From Pogostemon cablin (Eukaryota > Streptophyta > Magnoliopsida > Lamiales > Lamiaceae), in assembly GCA_023678885.1 (NCBI GenBank), contig CM042998.1:5645820-5709819 (forward strand): a stretch of DNA of 64,000 bases. Direction: 5' to 3'. This document shows, one piece after another, positions 24,382-35,585 of this stretch; the first letter of the stretch is position 1, and the number at the start of each line of letters is the position of its first letter. The notes under the pieces are model-generated. The model searched no databases. It saw only the letters and a list, made by a program, of their open reading frames with translations, and was not told where the DNA came from. Made by a program: the position numbers and the translations under genes.

Positions 24382-25250
24382 GGTTCGATGGGTGAGATAA
24401 GGCGGTGCATGGGGTGGACCAGTTTGAACCGATCTAGTTCAGCCTGGTCTAGGTTCGGTTTAGGTCGTCTCGCATGTTTTCGGTTCAGGTCACGGTTCCA
24501 ACCATGGCTAATGGGTGTGATCCTAAGTAAAGGGATGCAATCTGAGCCATCAAATCAAGATCTTGATCTAATGGCATAATTGGACAATCCAAAATGATTG
24601 GGTGATATAAGGGTCACATGACTCTTCATATTCTATAAATAGACCCCAACACTTTCATTCCATCATTCTAGTTCAAAAACTCAAGTTCTAAGTTAGTGCA
24701 TTCTAATCCCTAGTATCACAACCAAGTGTTTTAGTTATTTCCGAGTCGAAAGTTACAAATACTGCTTTCGTTCGCCGATAACTTTATAAGTCTCGTTGTG
24801 CTACGAATTAGAGTTGAAAAGGGTTTTGTTTTTTTTTTTTGGAGAAGATTGTTGTAAGGCCATAAAGCACTTGAGTATGGAGCAATCTCCTCTTATATAA
24901 CGAGAGTTCATTCTCGCCTCGACTTTATCAAAGTTTTCCTAAGCTGTCTTTCAAATTCTATTCTACCCAAAATTTTCCAACAATAGTAAGACGAGTTTTT
25001 AGTATTTAAAAATGGTTATTGTATCCGCCTGCACTAGAAGAAAGACGAAGAAGATCCACAAAAAGGAGGTTGGTTTTGAAGCATGGAATCACAGTGATTT
25101 TATTTGTCGTAACTACATTCTAAATGGAATTGATGATTCACTTAACAACATATACACACACCTCAAGACTTCAAAAGAATTATGTAATTCAGTTGAAAAG
25201 AATTATAAGTGGGAGGATGTCAGCATGAAGAAATTCATTGTCAGGTGACT
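24382..25250 (+). mobile_element. older copia remnant (LTR/leader and gag start)
   Basis: A TATA box (CTATAAATAGACC, ~24633) and a leader-like T-rich region precede a copia Gag fragment at 25012-25248. The small copia element at 19865-24381 sits in its 5' part. Its left boundary before 19860 cannot be fixed, and no second LTR is in the window. Confidence 0.5.
25012..25248 (+). pseudogene. copia Gag fragment, 78 codons
   Basis: Encodes a UBN2-type Gag segment. The diagnostic part is NYILNGIDDSLNNIYTHLKT followed by a KELCNSVEKNYKWED stretch. The family normally has Trp in ELW; here it is Cys. The frame stops after KKFIVR and nothing recognisable follows. It is truncated. Confidence 0.7.
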
Positions 25251-25667
25251 TCGAAGAATGTTAACAAATAATTTTAGATATGTACAAAAAAGAAGCTACA
25301 CAATTTTTATATTTTTTTTGTTCATTATTATAGTAAATATTAATCAACGTATAGCATAGATAATTTTATTTGAAATTTTAAAATTAATTAGAAAGGATTT
25401 ATGAGAAAATTAGTGAGATACATAATTATGAATAGATTATCCCTTGATTATGAAGAAAGTCGTGTTCCTTGGTGAGTCATTTATCTTTACGAAGAGTTAA
25501 GTCCCTTGATGAAGGGTTGTCTCTTTATGAAAAGTTGTTTCTTTTGATGAGAAGTTATCTTTGAAAGATAGCTCAATATAGAAGATCACATCCTTAAAAA
25601 TCAAATTGATATGTAATTAAACATTCTAAGAGACAAAAAGTAATTTTGAATTTGATGATGATTATAC
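25251..25667. other. AT-rich, no gene
   Basis: Decayed continuation of the copia remnant or plain intergenic DNA. Short degenerate repeats of GAAGRGTTRTCTTT around 25480-25560. Confidence 0.35.
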
Positions 25668-25670
25668 CAA

Positions 25671-28015
25671 CACTACTAGAAAAGTGAGTATTAATGACGA
25701 AAATTGTAGTATGACGATGACTCTCTTGATCCAGTCTTCTCAAGAAGAAAAGGTGTAACACCCAGGTAATTTTGGCCCACTATATAATTGTAGTATACTT
25801 TAAAGTTAGGCCTACACTTGCCCAATGTCTGTATATATTCTAAGCCCTTGATCTTACAATTTTCCCAAACAGTTCAAAATCTGCAGCTTTTAACGAGGAG
25901 TAATAATCCTAAAATGTTACTCCATGTCAGTTACAAATCATTACTGTCGTGCATCCCCTAAACATTCCTCCATCATTATTTCTGGATCGTGGGGGATTAC
26001 ATTTAATTTTCCACGGCAATGGGCATCTTAAATATCATACTATCATTTCTTTCTTCTCCACATTCTCAAACTTTGCAGTCATTATTGTTCTAAGGAGAAG
26101 GGAAAGGTAAGCTCCTTTCACTATTTTGATTTCTTATGCAAAGTTCTGCAGCCATTCTAGTTTTGATTCCACAATCTAGATGTCTAGATGTCAACTTTCT
26201 AGTAATAGGTTGAAGATGATGGGTATACGTAAGATGTACAAATGGGAATTATCTACCTTAAAAATACCTTTCTTATTAAATAATAAATGGTGGGTGTGTT
26301 GTGTAGAGATGTTCTAGTGGAGGTGATTCACTAGTTTATAAATGTGGGTTTCGTTGTTTGCACTTGCTAAACAGAACGTTTACTTTTATTATTATTTTTT
26401 ATATAAGAGAAAATTAGTTTGCAAACTAACTATCCCTATGGAATATCTCAACTGTTATATTTTCTTTCTTTTCAAAATTGGCAAACCAACCTTAATTAAA
26501 TTTAATTATCTCTCTTGAATTATTTTTCGTAAATATTTTATAAATATTATGCAGTTAGAAATTTTTGGATGTCACAAAAGGTAAGGAACTAGAGGTACCT
26601 ATCCTTTGGTTCTCAGTCCTCCGGCAAACTAATTGCAGCCTCTAACCTGGGTGGTCATACACCGAAGTCTTAGATCCAGCTTCCTTCTTTTTGCTTTGCG
26701 GTTTATTTATGTTTGTTGCATAGTAAGTATGTAGTTCTTGTAGCCTTATTATAGGTGGATCATGTTATGCGTTGGAGTAGAAGTTAGTTTTGGTTTATTG
26801 TTTTGACTTAATGATATATTTCTCTGTGCAGTGTTTGGCCTTTTATAATCAGATGTTTGGTTCGTTACATGAAAGTATTTTAGCACTTGGTATGAGTTGA
26901 TCTTAGTCTGCTCATGTGGGTAACTTCTGCTGCCTTTTTCATCTTGATAGCTTTATAATCTTCTGTTGTGATTTGTAATTAACGGGTGGTTGCTGCTATA
27001 GTTTTAGTACTGCTGGATTTTCTATTTTATGATTAGTTCTAAGCTTTTTGGTTTTATGCTAATGAAGAAGACTCATGTCATGGTTTTCTGTTTACGTTGT
27101 GTGGTTGCAGTTTGTTGTTCTGTTTAGGTAAATCACTGAAACGTTGTATGCAGCAAGTTTATTTTGCAGTTGTGCTATTCTGCAATTCTGTGGATTTTCC
27201 TGCAATCTTGCTGCTTTATTTTTGTGCTACTACATCTGTTCATGGCCTACTCTATTAGCTGCTTTTGGGTTATAAATATCAGGTATTTAGCTCCTGTAAT
27301 TGTGCTATTGGTTTTTTGCAATTTGTGCTGCTGATTTTTCTACAACTGAGCTTTTTTTTTGCTATTTTTTTGCAGGTTTATTTAGCCGTTGGACTCATTA
27401 TATCTGCTTTTCTACATTGTGGCAGCTGGTTTTCTTTGCTGGCTCATCTTGATGCTGGTTTTCTCTTATGGAGGATATGATTGTTTAGCTTGTTTTGATG
27501 TTGGTTTCCACTACTGCTCAGCTGTAGAATGGGTAGGCGACATCAATTGGCAGAGGAGTTCTACAGCTCCTATCCGCCATATTTTATTGAAATTTTTTGC
27601 ATGATCCTAATTAGATAGGACTTAGATAGCAATCTTTTGTAATTTTTTACTCTTTGATGCTTTGAATGCATCTTACATTATACAATTATATTTTGAAATA
27701 TATTTACCTTTTCATATATATAATTTTAAGCTATATTTGATCATACAAAATAATTAATGAGAAGATTTTAATTAGAGGTATGTAACAATTTAATGACAGG
27801 AACTTTTATCACTTGGATGAATTTTAATGAGAGGGGAATCCTATCATTAAATATGATAAGAAAATAATGACAGGACTCCTTCCTGTCATTAAAGACTATT
27901 ATCTAGAGAGGATATAATGACACGATCATGACAGAGAATTTCCTATCATTATAAGTCTTTAATGATAGGATTCTTACTTTTAATGATAGGATTTCCTGCC
28001 CTTTTTCTTGTAGTG
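25671..28015. mobile_element. CACTA-like element with T-rich cargo, 2345 bp
   Basis: The left end CACTACTAGAAAAG and the right end (reverse complement CACTACAAGAAAAAGGGC) are CACTA-type termini flanked by a 3-bp duplication CAA (25668-25670 and 28016-28018). The right subterminal 250 bp carry at least seven TAATGAYAGGA repeats in both orientations, and the left end has one related word. The middle (about 26050-27640) is T-rich with many TGCTG/TTGCAG words and is unlike the flanks. It may be captured host sequence (intron or UTR-like). No transposase and no convincing ORF. The short ORFs near 27265-27604 overlap each other in different frames and are not supported. Confidence 0.75.
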
Positions 28016-28018
28016 CAA

Positions 28019-28501
28019 GTTGATAAAGTTGAGAAACAACTCTTGAATGATGTTCAAACAATAATATCTTTAAAAGACCCTAATGTGAAGGAAGGTTAAG
28101 TATCTTCATAAACATTCAATTGGGGAACTGAACGAAAGTCCTCATTTATCGTCATCATTTTCATTTAAATTTTCGTGTATGTCCGTCTTTCGTATACTTG
28201 GTGGTGTATTTTTTATATTTGTGGATAATTTGTGTTATGAGAAAAATATCTTGAAAATTATTAAAATATATTTAAAACAGATGAAAAATAGAGCAAAATA
28301 AAATTGGGAGTTGAAATAAATATCGCATGCTGAATCACGTAAGAACTCGACTCAAATGCGACGGTAAAAATAAGAAATTAAAAAGACAAAGAAGGAAATG
28401 ATTAATGTGAAAATATAATCAAAATTTAGACTTGAATATTGGAATATTTTCAATTTATTCGAACAAAATAATTTATAAATTTATAATAAATTTATTTTTT
28501 T
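28019..28501. other. intergenic, AT-rich
   Basis: No gene or repeat recognised. Confidence 0.4.
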
Positions 28502-28739
28502 TAGGCAAAGACTTGTGTGAAACCGTCTCACGTGAGACGACTAAAAAGTGATAATTTTTATGGAGGAAAGTGATAATAAATTAATGAAAAGTGATAATAT
28601 TCTTTCATTAACAATTTATAGTATAAATAAAAAGTGATAATATTTTATAATGAAAGTGATAATGATTTATAGCGAAAGTGATAACTATTTTAAAAGGTGA
28701 AAAATAGTCTCACGTGAGACGGTCTCACGCAAGACCTAC
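28502..28739. mobile_element. foldback MITE with AAAGTGATAA motifs
   Basis: The terminal inverted repeats are ~36 bp. The left has CTTGTGTGAAACCGTCTCAC and the right is its complement, each ending with CACGTGAGAC. The interior holds six spaced copies of AAAGTGATAA. The ends match the 42-bp foldback at 6653-6694. Confidence 0.75.
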
Positions 28740-29420
28740 TTTTTTTTAATGAATTTTTCAATTTATTCTAACAAAATAATTTATAATATATTTTATAATA
28801 TACATGTATATAAACTTTTCTTTTTTTTAATGAGCCCCATAAAATTAGGGACACTTAGTCTACTGCCTCATTGGACCATGCAAGGCACATCCTGAATGAA
28901 AAGAATATTTTATTTATTATCTAAATACCAACTTAGTCCAAAAATCTAAAAAATTATTTAAAAATATTTTTTTTCTTAAATAACGAGTAACAGTGAAGCT
29001 GAACTATTCTTTAGGGAGCAACACTTGTGTAAAACATTTTTCGTGAGACTATTTTGTCTTTTTTAATTAATTAATAATTTTTATTAGCTAGGGTAGATTT
29101 TGGGTGAAACAGTCTCACGGATCCTATTATGTGAGACGGATACTTCACAAACCCATTAAGTTTTTTAATATTTTTTTATGCGCGCGGTTCAATTAAATTA
29201 GCGGCTAATCAACCATTTAACTCAAAACAGTTAAACTATTTTAAACATAACGACCGTCATGCTTAATGTTTTTTTAATTTTTTTGTCTTTCGTTAATTTT
29301 CTGTTTTTTTTTCTTTTATTTTTATTTCGTGTATTAATTATTTTATTTCAAATTTTCAATAAAAATATAAAATAAAAATTAATGATTTAATATGTTATTG
29401 TAATACGTTAATATATTTAT
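28740..29420. other. AT-rich with decayed foldback ends
   Basis: Words GTGAAACAGTCTCACGG and GTGAGACGGATAC near 29105-29145, and CTTGTGTAAAAC near 29025, are degenerate versions of the foldback termini. No gene. Confidence 0.45.
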
Positions 29421-30190
29421 TTGATTTTTTAAAAAATATATCACTTTTTATTCGTTCTAAAATAATACGTGCACAAAATAATTTAGTTGATTATTATCAC
29501 TTTTCTATATTAATATATCACTTTTTATTAAAATTATTATCACTTTATATTTGTCCGATTATAAATTGTTTTTTTATGAAATAATTCAATTAATGGTTAT
29601 CACTTTACCTTGATACGTATAACTTTTTATTAAATATATTATCACTTATTATCATTTATGCAAACGGTTCATAAAATAGTTTAATAGAGTTTATTATAAC
29701 TATTTTTTATCAAACATCACTTTTTATTTAGATTATAGTTTAATTGAATGATTATCACTTTCCATTTTCATTTATTATTTTTTTAATTAAAAATGTTATC
29801 ACTTTATATTTGTTCTATTATAAATTGTTCATTTATGAAATAGTTCAACTAATGGTTATCACTTTTCCTTGATTAGGTATCACTTTTTATTAAAAATATT
29901 ATCACTTTTTATTCAAACTATAAAGTATAATATACTCCTATGGTTTAATGGGATGGTTATTACTTTCCATTTCACGTTTCACTCTTGATTAAAAATATTA
30001 TCATGTTTTTTTCGTTTTATTAATTGTTCATGAAATAATTTGATTAAAATTGATTATCATTTTTTATTAATCAAAAATCACCTTTATCCGTCTTATAAAT
30101 TTTTTTGCCTACACATATTATCACTTTTTTTTATTATATATAATTTTTTATTAAAAATATTATCACTTTCTATGTAATATATTAATTGTA
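29421..30190. repeat. dispersed TATCACTTT motif field
   Basis: More than a dozen copies of TATCACTTT (reverse complement AAAGTGATA) recur at irregular 20-60-bp spacing. Larger blocks are also repeated, for example GTTCATTTATGAAATAATTC-like words. It is the opposite-strand version of the interior of 28502-28739, so it is probably an expanded, decayed relative of that MITE. Confidence 0.65.
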
Positions 30191-30677
30191 AAAATAAAAA
30201 AAATGTTTATTAAAATTTTCATTAATATAACATAAAAGAGACGAGAAAATCATGTGTGAAAAACTATATAAATAATGCTTATAAAAATATTAAATTTGAA
30301 ATTTAAAATAAATAACTTTTATAACAAATTTTAATAAATCTAGGTTAATTATTAAAAAAATGAAAAATAAAAATAAAAATGGACAGCACAAATGAAATAA
30401 GGAAGCAATATCATATCATATGCTGAGGAATCATAATTTATCATACTATATTTGCATGAATGGAAGGATTATTAACAAAGACAATAATTTAGGAACAGAT
30501 TATTGTTGTACAAGTAAACAATAGTGTTTGCCAGAAAAAATAAAATAAAATAAATAAATAATAATAATTAAATAAAAAAAAAAAAAAACCAATGATTCCT
30601 CCGTGTGATATCCGCGTAAGATGTTACATAACTTGGACAGTGATGTCTCCCATTCTGAAAAGACAAATAAACCCCCA
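30191..30677. other. AT-rich; A-rich simple repeat
   Basis: No gene. 30536-30590 is an (AAATA)n/(AAT)n/poly-A simple repeat. Confidence 0.5.
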
Positions 30678-30699
30678 CCCCCCCCCCCCCCCCCCCCCC
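30678..30699. repeat. poly-C homopolymer, 22 nt
   Basis: Twenty-two consecutive C, preceded by ACCCCCA. Its length is prone to sequencing error. The minus strand is a G run able to form quadruplexes. Confidence 0.95.
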
Positions 30700-31305
30700 A
30701 CGGTAACGCTACGTTTGGAATCTCCTCTTATTTTTTTCTTTTAATTAATCTTTTGAATTAATTTACAAGTATATCTTCTTCTCTAAGAAAGTAATCCTTG
30801 TTGCCTCGTTATTTCCACACCTAGGTAACCCCTTCCTCAATAGGAAATCCCTGCCTCTATTAATTGCAAACCAATCCACCCTCCCTCTTTATGTTGACTA
30901 GTATCCTAACTCTACACATTTTCTTGATTTTCATTTTTGATATTTGAAAGGCTAATTTTACCACCAACGGATTAAATACTCTATTCATTTACCCATTGGC
31001 AAATAGTTTTGAAACTTGTGAAATTATAAATGGTATGAAATGGATAAAAAAAATGATTGTAAGAAAAAAATTGTAAGCTTATTTTTGAATTGATTCACTC
31101 ATTTTTAAATCCATTAAATTTGAATTATATGAATATGGATTTAAGAAAATATTTTCAAATCCAAAATCAAATCTATGATTTGAAATTTTATTTGAAATCT
31201 TGGATTTATAAATTCATGAATTTAATGATGGATCCAAATATGAAGGAATGATTTATAAATCCCTCATAAAATTCTCCCCTCCAAATTATTACTATAAAGA
31301 TAATA
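30700..31305. other. intergenic, no gene seen
   Basis: Moderately AT-rich. A pyrimidine-rich stretch at 30770-30900 has no ORF. Confidence 0.4.
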
Positions 31306-31532
31306 CTACATCCATCCGCCGACAAGGTATACATTTTGTCATTTTGAACATCCGCATTAAGGGGTCACATTTCTCTTTTTAGTCACATGAGACTCACATA
31401 CATCACTAATACAATTAATATATGAGACTCACACACCCTGCTAATACAACTACCTACTACAAATTAAAAAATAATACTCCTTAATCCACGTGTAAAAAAC
31501 AAATTAATGTATACCTATCCAGACGAAGCGAG
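31306..31532. mobile_element. degenerate Stowaway-type MITE
   Basis: Left CTACATCCATCCGCCGAC and right (reverse complement CTCGCTTCGTCTGGATAGG), with TA on both sides. The interior has the shared ACTAATACAAT words and the GTATACAT inverted pair. More mutated than its relatives. Confidence 0.65.
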
Positions 31533-31820
31533 TAATAAATTATCAATAAATATAAAATAAAATACTCCCTCCATATAATATCTTAGTTCAACTAGATTTT
31601 TTTTAGAAAGCCCAAAACCTATTTATTTATTTTATGGCCCAAAAGGCCAGCCCTATCTTAGCCCAACTAGATTTTGTTAGAAAGCCCAAAACCTAATTAT
31701 TTATTTTTATGGCCCAAAAGGCCAGCCCAATTAAGCCCAACTATATTTTTTTTAGAAAGCCCAAATTTATTTATTTATTTATTTTGTGGCCCAAAGTTTC
31801 AGCCCACTTAAATGGCCTGA

Positions 31821-31828
31821 TATATAAT
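31821..31828 (+). promoter_or_regulatory. LTR TATA box
   Basis: TATATAAT, followed ~35 nt later by a purine-rich leader (AAAAAGAGAGAGAAG). The equivalent site exists in all four LTRs of this family. Confidence 0.55.
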
Positions 31829-31975
31829 TATTAAGGCTAAAGTTAAAAAAAAAGAGAGAGAAGAACGGGAGAAGAAAAGCAAAAGAGGGGAAAGAAGAGA
31901 GGAAGAGGAGAAACTCTTGTTGATCAAATTCTCCCTTACAACCCTCATCCTAGGTGGTTTTTAAGTTGTTTTGAG

Positions 31976-32458
31976 GTAAGTGGTGTGTGAATTAAGCTTC
32001 CTTCTTCCATGATTTTGTAATTTTGTGGGGTTTTTCTTTTTGGTATGTGGGTAATTTGCAGACTGTTCGAACTGATTTTGGCATAGCTATTGCCATCGAA
32101 ACTTTGCAAACTTAATTTCTGTACGTAGCTGAACTCGTTAGCTTTCCGTAGCCACTTGAAACGCCTCAATCCGATTATTCTACAATTAGTTATGATTTTT
32201 CTCGTAAACTGCCGCTAGCTGGAAAATTTCAGAATTTTTATGTCGAATTCAAACTTATTTTTTTTTATCGTTTCGTTTAGTTAATGTATTGAAACGGTTA
32301 TATGGGATCGGGAACTGATGTTATAGAGTTACATGCCATTTTTATTTAATATCGACTCGTTCGAACTCGATTAGGATTTGTTTTTAGCAATGAAAGGGAT
32401 GTTAACGCTAATAGTTAGTTATATTTAATTTGTCTTTAATTGCTCATCTCCTTTCTAG
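31976..32458 (+). other. candidate leader intron inside the LTR
   Basis: Donor GAG|GTAAGTGG and acceptor CTCCTTTCTAG|GT bound 483 bp between the TATA box and gag. The same sites occur in all four LTRs (481 bp in copy 2 at 56991-56511). Inferred from splice consensus only. Confidence 0.45.
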
Positions 32459-33878
32459 GTAAAGAACCATCGACGAAGGGCAAGGGACCGACTTCAGATT
32501 CCGGAGAGAGTTAATCACTTCCTTGTGAGTTGATAATTCGGGAACGCCTTCTCTTGTGGGAAGTGTGGACCCTCGATAAATGTGCATTTATTTTAGTTTT
32601 AGTTAATTGATAAGAAAATTATTTGGTATTATGTTATGTGGTAAAGAGTCTGATTGGCTCGATTGCTCTGGTTAGAGTCATGTTAGTCATTTTATGAGTA
32701 TTATTGATTTCTGGTTATTCTTGTGTGCCAATTAAGACTCTAACTTGAGTCGTTATTCATCTTATGATACACATGCATATGTATGCCTGGTACCAAGGTT
32801 AAGTAGCCCGAATTGGTCACGGTTCGGGTGAGTTGGAGCGACATTGATTAAGTAGCCCGAATTGTCGCGGTTCGGGTGAGTTAGAGTGACAACCAAGTTG
32901 CCCGTGATTGGCAAACCTGGGTGAGTTAGATCTAACGGGGCACCTGTCCATTTGCCAAATACTGATACTCTGGAGGGTGATCGTTAGATGGATCAGTCTA
33001 TTATAGGCTCAGTCAACGTCACCGGTGTGGGACATGCATGTCATATATGTTTATATGTTTGATCATTTCAAGTATTCACGTCGATATTGAATTGTGAACT
33101 TTAGCACTTGGCGTATTGAGAAAGAATATTAATGTGCATTTTATCTAGAGTAACGGTGACGGGCTTGGACTGTCTCTCGACGGAGAGCTCAGTTCGAGGA
33201 GGATATTGACTACCCACGCGTCTTTTATGTGATAACATGTTGTTTGAACTAATTGTGTTATTCATAAATGTGCACTAATGTTTTTATTTTCATTAATATG
33301 TACACTGAGTGAGAATAATTATTGTGGGACGAATTGTGGGATTTTATGTTATGAACCGCGAGTGGGAGTACATGCTTCGTATAAGGGTCGGGGTGACCGG
33401 CTTATCACCTCACTGAGCTAGTGGTTTTGCTTACCCCCATCATTCTTTCCTTTTCAGGCTGTTGATATCGTTTTGGTTGGAGGTTTGCCTATCGTTTGCT
33501 CATCATCCAATCCGTGTTTTGGGTACTTTCTCTTTTATGTAAATTGACGGATTCATTGGCGAGATTGTATAGTTTATATTTGGTGACCCCCTTGATGTTC
33601 TTTTTGTATCTTCGCGATGTTATATCGTTCATGTATATTTTCTTTAAACTAAGTTACACCGTTTAATTTTGTACCTTTGTAAATCCTTGTTGATACTTTA
33701 TGAGATGATGTCCTCGGGTTGTTCCCGTTGTTATCAGTTGTTCAGTTCTACAGGTACTTGATAGCAAGCCTTACGTTTTCTATAAACTTTGTGGAGTGGA
33801 GTGCACCCATTCTATGAAATTTATGGTTAACGTGGCGGTTGTCGCGCTCTGTCTGGGGTCGGGGCGTGACAACTTTCT

Positions 33879-33890
33879 TGGTATCAGAGC
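33879..33890 (+). other. primer-binding site, tRNA-iMet
   Basis: TGGTATCAGAGC, seven bases after the LTR end. Confidence 0.9.
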
Positions 33891-34019
33891 CTGGTTTTAT
33901 GATTCTCATTCTTTTTGTGTCAAGCCAATGAGTCCAACTTTGTTTCTATGTCATCCTAAGGTATCGTATTGCCTTGACGTTGACCTTGCATTTTCTTTCC
34001 TTTCTTCCTTTCAGTCATT

Positions 34020-35444
34020 ATGGCACCTCCAGTTCGAGGTCGAGGTCGAGGACACGCTCCTCGTGATCCTCCAAGTCCTCTACTCTCTTCTGTTCCTCGT
34101 GGACCTCGAGGACATGTTTCTTCTGATCATGTCATTCCTCCGACGGTTATGGACCCTATCAATTCTAATCATAGGGTGCCAGTTTCCCAGGTAGAGCAAC
34201 CACGGGCCCAGTTACGGGTTGAGCACATGATGACACCCGAGCAGTACCAATTGTATTATGATTACATTCGAATACATGGTGTTCCACCACCTACAACGGC
34301 TCATACAACTACGACTGTCACTGAAGAGGTTCTTCGTGCTAATGAATCGATTCGACCTACATCTAATGTACCAGTTTTTACTCCAGAAATGGCTTTAGGA
34401 GGTTCTGCTTCTCGAGGTGCACTTTTTATACCTGATTTGGTGAAAGCAGTTGAAAACATGGGGACTTCGAAATTTGACGGTGCAAGAGATGCTTCTAAAG
34501 CGGGGCATGGTTAAAGGAGATTACAGAGACCTTTGACACCTTGATGATTGAAGAATGTTATCGTGTGGTCATTGCGACCAAGCTGTTAGGCCCAGATGCA
34601 CGACGATGGTGGCAGAATCTAAAAGAGACATCTTCGGTTACTATTACGTGGGCTATCTTTGTGGAACGATTCAAAGATCGATACTTCTCTCAGTACATCA
34701 AGGATCAGAAGAGAAAGGAGTTCTTCAACCTCTTTCAAGGCATTATGTCGGTCGTTGAGTACGAAAGCAAATTTCTGGAATTGCGAGAATTCGCTCCTGA
34801 GTCATATACGACGAGAGACTTATGCAAGAGATTTGAAGATGGTCTTAATTTAAATATTCGAGATCGCATCAAGTCCAGAGACAAGTACGAGAGTCTTGAC
34901 GATCTCGTAGAAGAAGCCCTGAGGGTAGAAGGTTTAGTTCAGGCGAGACATAAGCTTGCAGAACGATCTCAAAAGAAAAGGCAAGGGAGCGCATTTCCAG
35001 GAAATGCATCGAAGGTGTATAGGGGTGTGGGATCTTCGCGTGGCGCACCAAGTTCGGCATCTATTAGTTTTCCTCAACCTCGGGAGCAGTTTAGTAGAGG
35101 CGGGAGCAATGTCTCTGGATCGGTTGGTGAAAATCGCAAGTGCCAGAATTGCCTAAAATATCATGACGGCCCCTGTAAGGCTCCTCAAGTATGTTTTCAG
35201 TGTCGACAGCCGGGGCATATGCGAAGTTCTTGTCCTCAGCTTATGGGAACGAGCAGTCAGGGTTCTGGTCAGTTTCGTGGTAAACTAACATATTCTACAC
35301 CCAGAGATACTCGATCTGCAGTTACCAGAGTGCCCGATGCCTCAAGCGGCCCTAGTACTCAATCACCTATGCAAGGAAGGAAGCAAACTAGAGTATTTCA
35401 TATTTCCCAAGAAGAGGCTCGCTCAGATCCGAAGGTTGTGACAG
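34020..35444 (+). pseudogene. chromovirus copy 1 Gag, one frameshift
   Basis: Gag of the retroelement, which forms the particle and binds RNA. It starts at ATG 34020 (MAPPVRGRGRG, Arg/Gly-rich). One G is lost from a G5 run near 34502-34505 relative to copy 2, shifting frame after SKAG. The frame resumes as the retrotransposon Gag domain (ARRWWQNLKE...FKDRYFS, ~34590-34680). It ends with two zinc knuckles, CQNCLKYHDGPC and CFQCRQPGHMRSSC (~35140-35235). The last codon is split at a splice donor (35444/35445). Intact Gag in copy 2 is two residues longer in the Arg/Gly region. Confidence 0.9.
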
Positions 35445-35585
35445 GTAATTTATAATTTGAGTATTTTCACATGCTAAATCTAACCCCGCCTTGTTATGCC
35501 ACTTGATTACGAATAAAACATTCGTAAGAAATTCTATCTTTTCAAATTTTTTAAATCACAATCTCACCTAATATTGCTTCTTTAG
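35445..35585 (+). other. candidate Gag-Pol intron, copy 1 (141 bp)
   Basis: Donor ACAG|GTAATTTAT, branch-like CCTAAT 15 nt before the acceptor, acceptor TTCTTTAG|GCC. Unspliced, Gag stops four codons past the donor (GNL stop). Spliced, the frame reads VVTG-HVFVGDHQV into the protease. There is no usable ATG at the start of pol. Copy 2 has the same sites with a 140-bp segment. Confidence 0.7.

Larger units (their letters stand above)
31574..33871 (+). repeat. chromovirus copy 1, 5' LTR
   Basis: Starts TATAATATCTTAG (not TG) and ends GGGGCGTGACA. U3 opens with three tandem ~75-bp units (31590-31805), each with an AGAAAGCCCAAA word and, in the first two, GGCCCAAAAGGCCAGCC. A TATA box is at 31821-31828. 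A second trio of ~50-bp repeats built on CGGTTCGGGTGAGTT lies at about 32810-32940. Confidence 0.95.

Noticed and set aside
27265..27604. Two overlapping 71-codon ORFs in the CACTA-like cargo
   Set aside because: Different frames over T-rich sequence, giving hydrophobic Leu/Phe-rich peptides by composition. No motif.
31945..32169. 74-codon antisense ORF present in all four chromovirus LTRs (also 39397, 49335, 56798)
   Set aside because: It begins with TTG, not ATG. Its conservation follows from the LTRs being copies of one family, and it lies across the candidate leader intron. No protein family is recognised.
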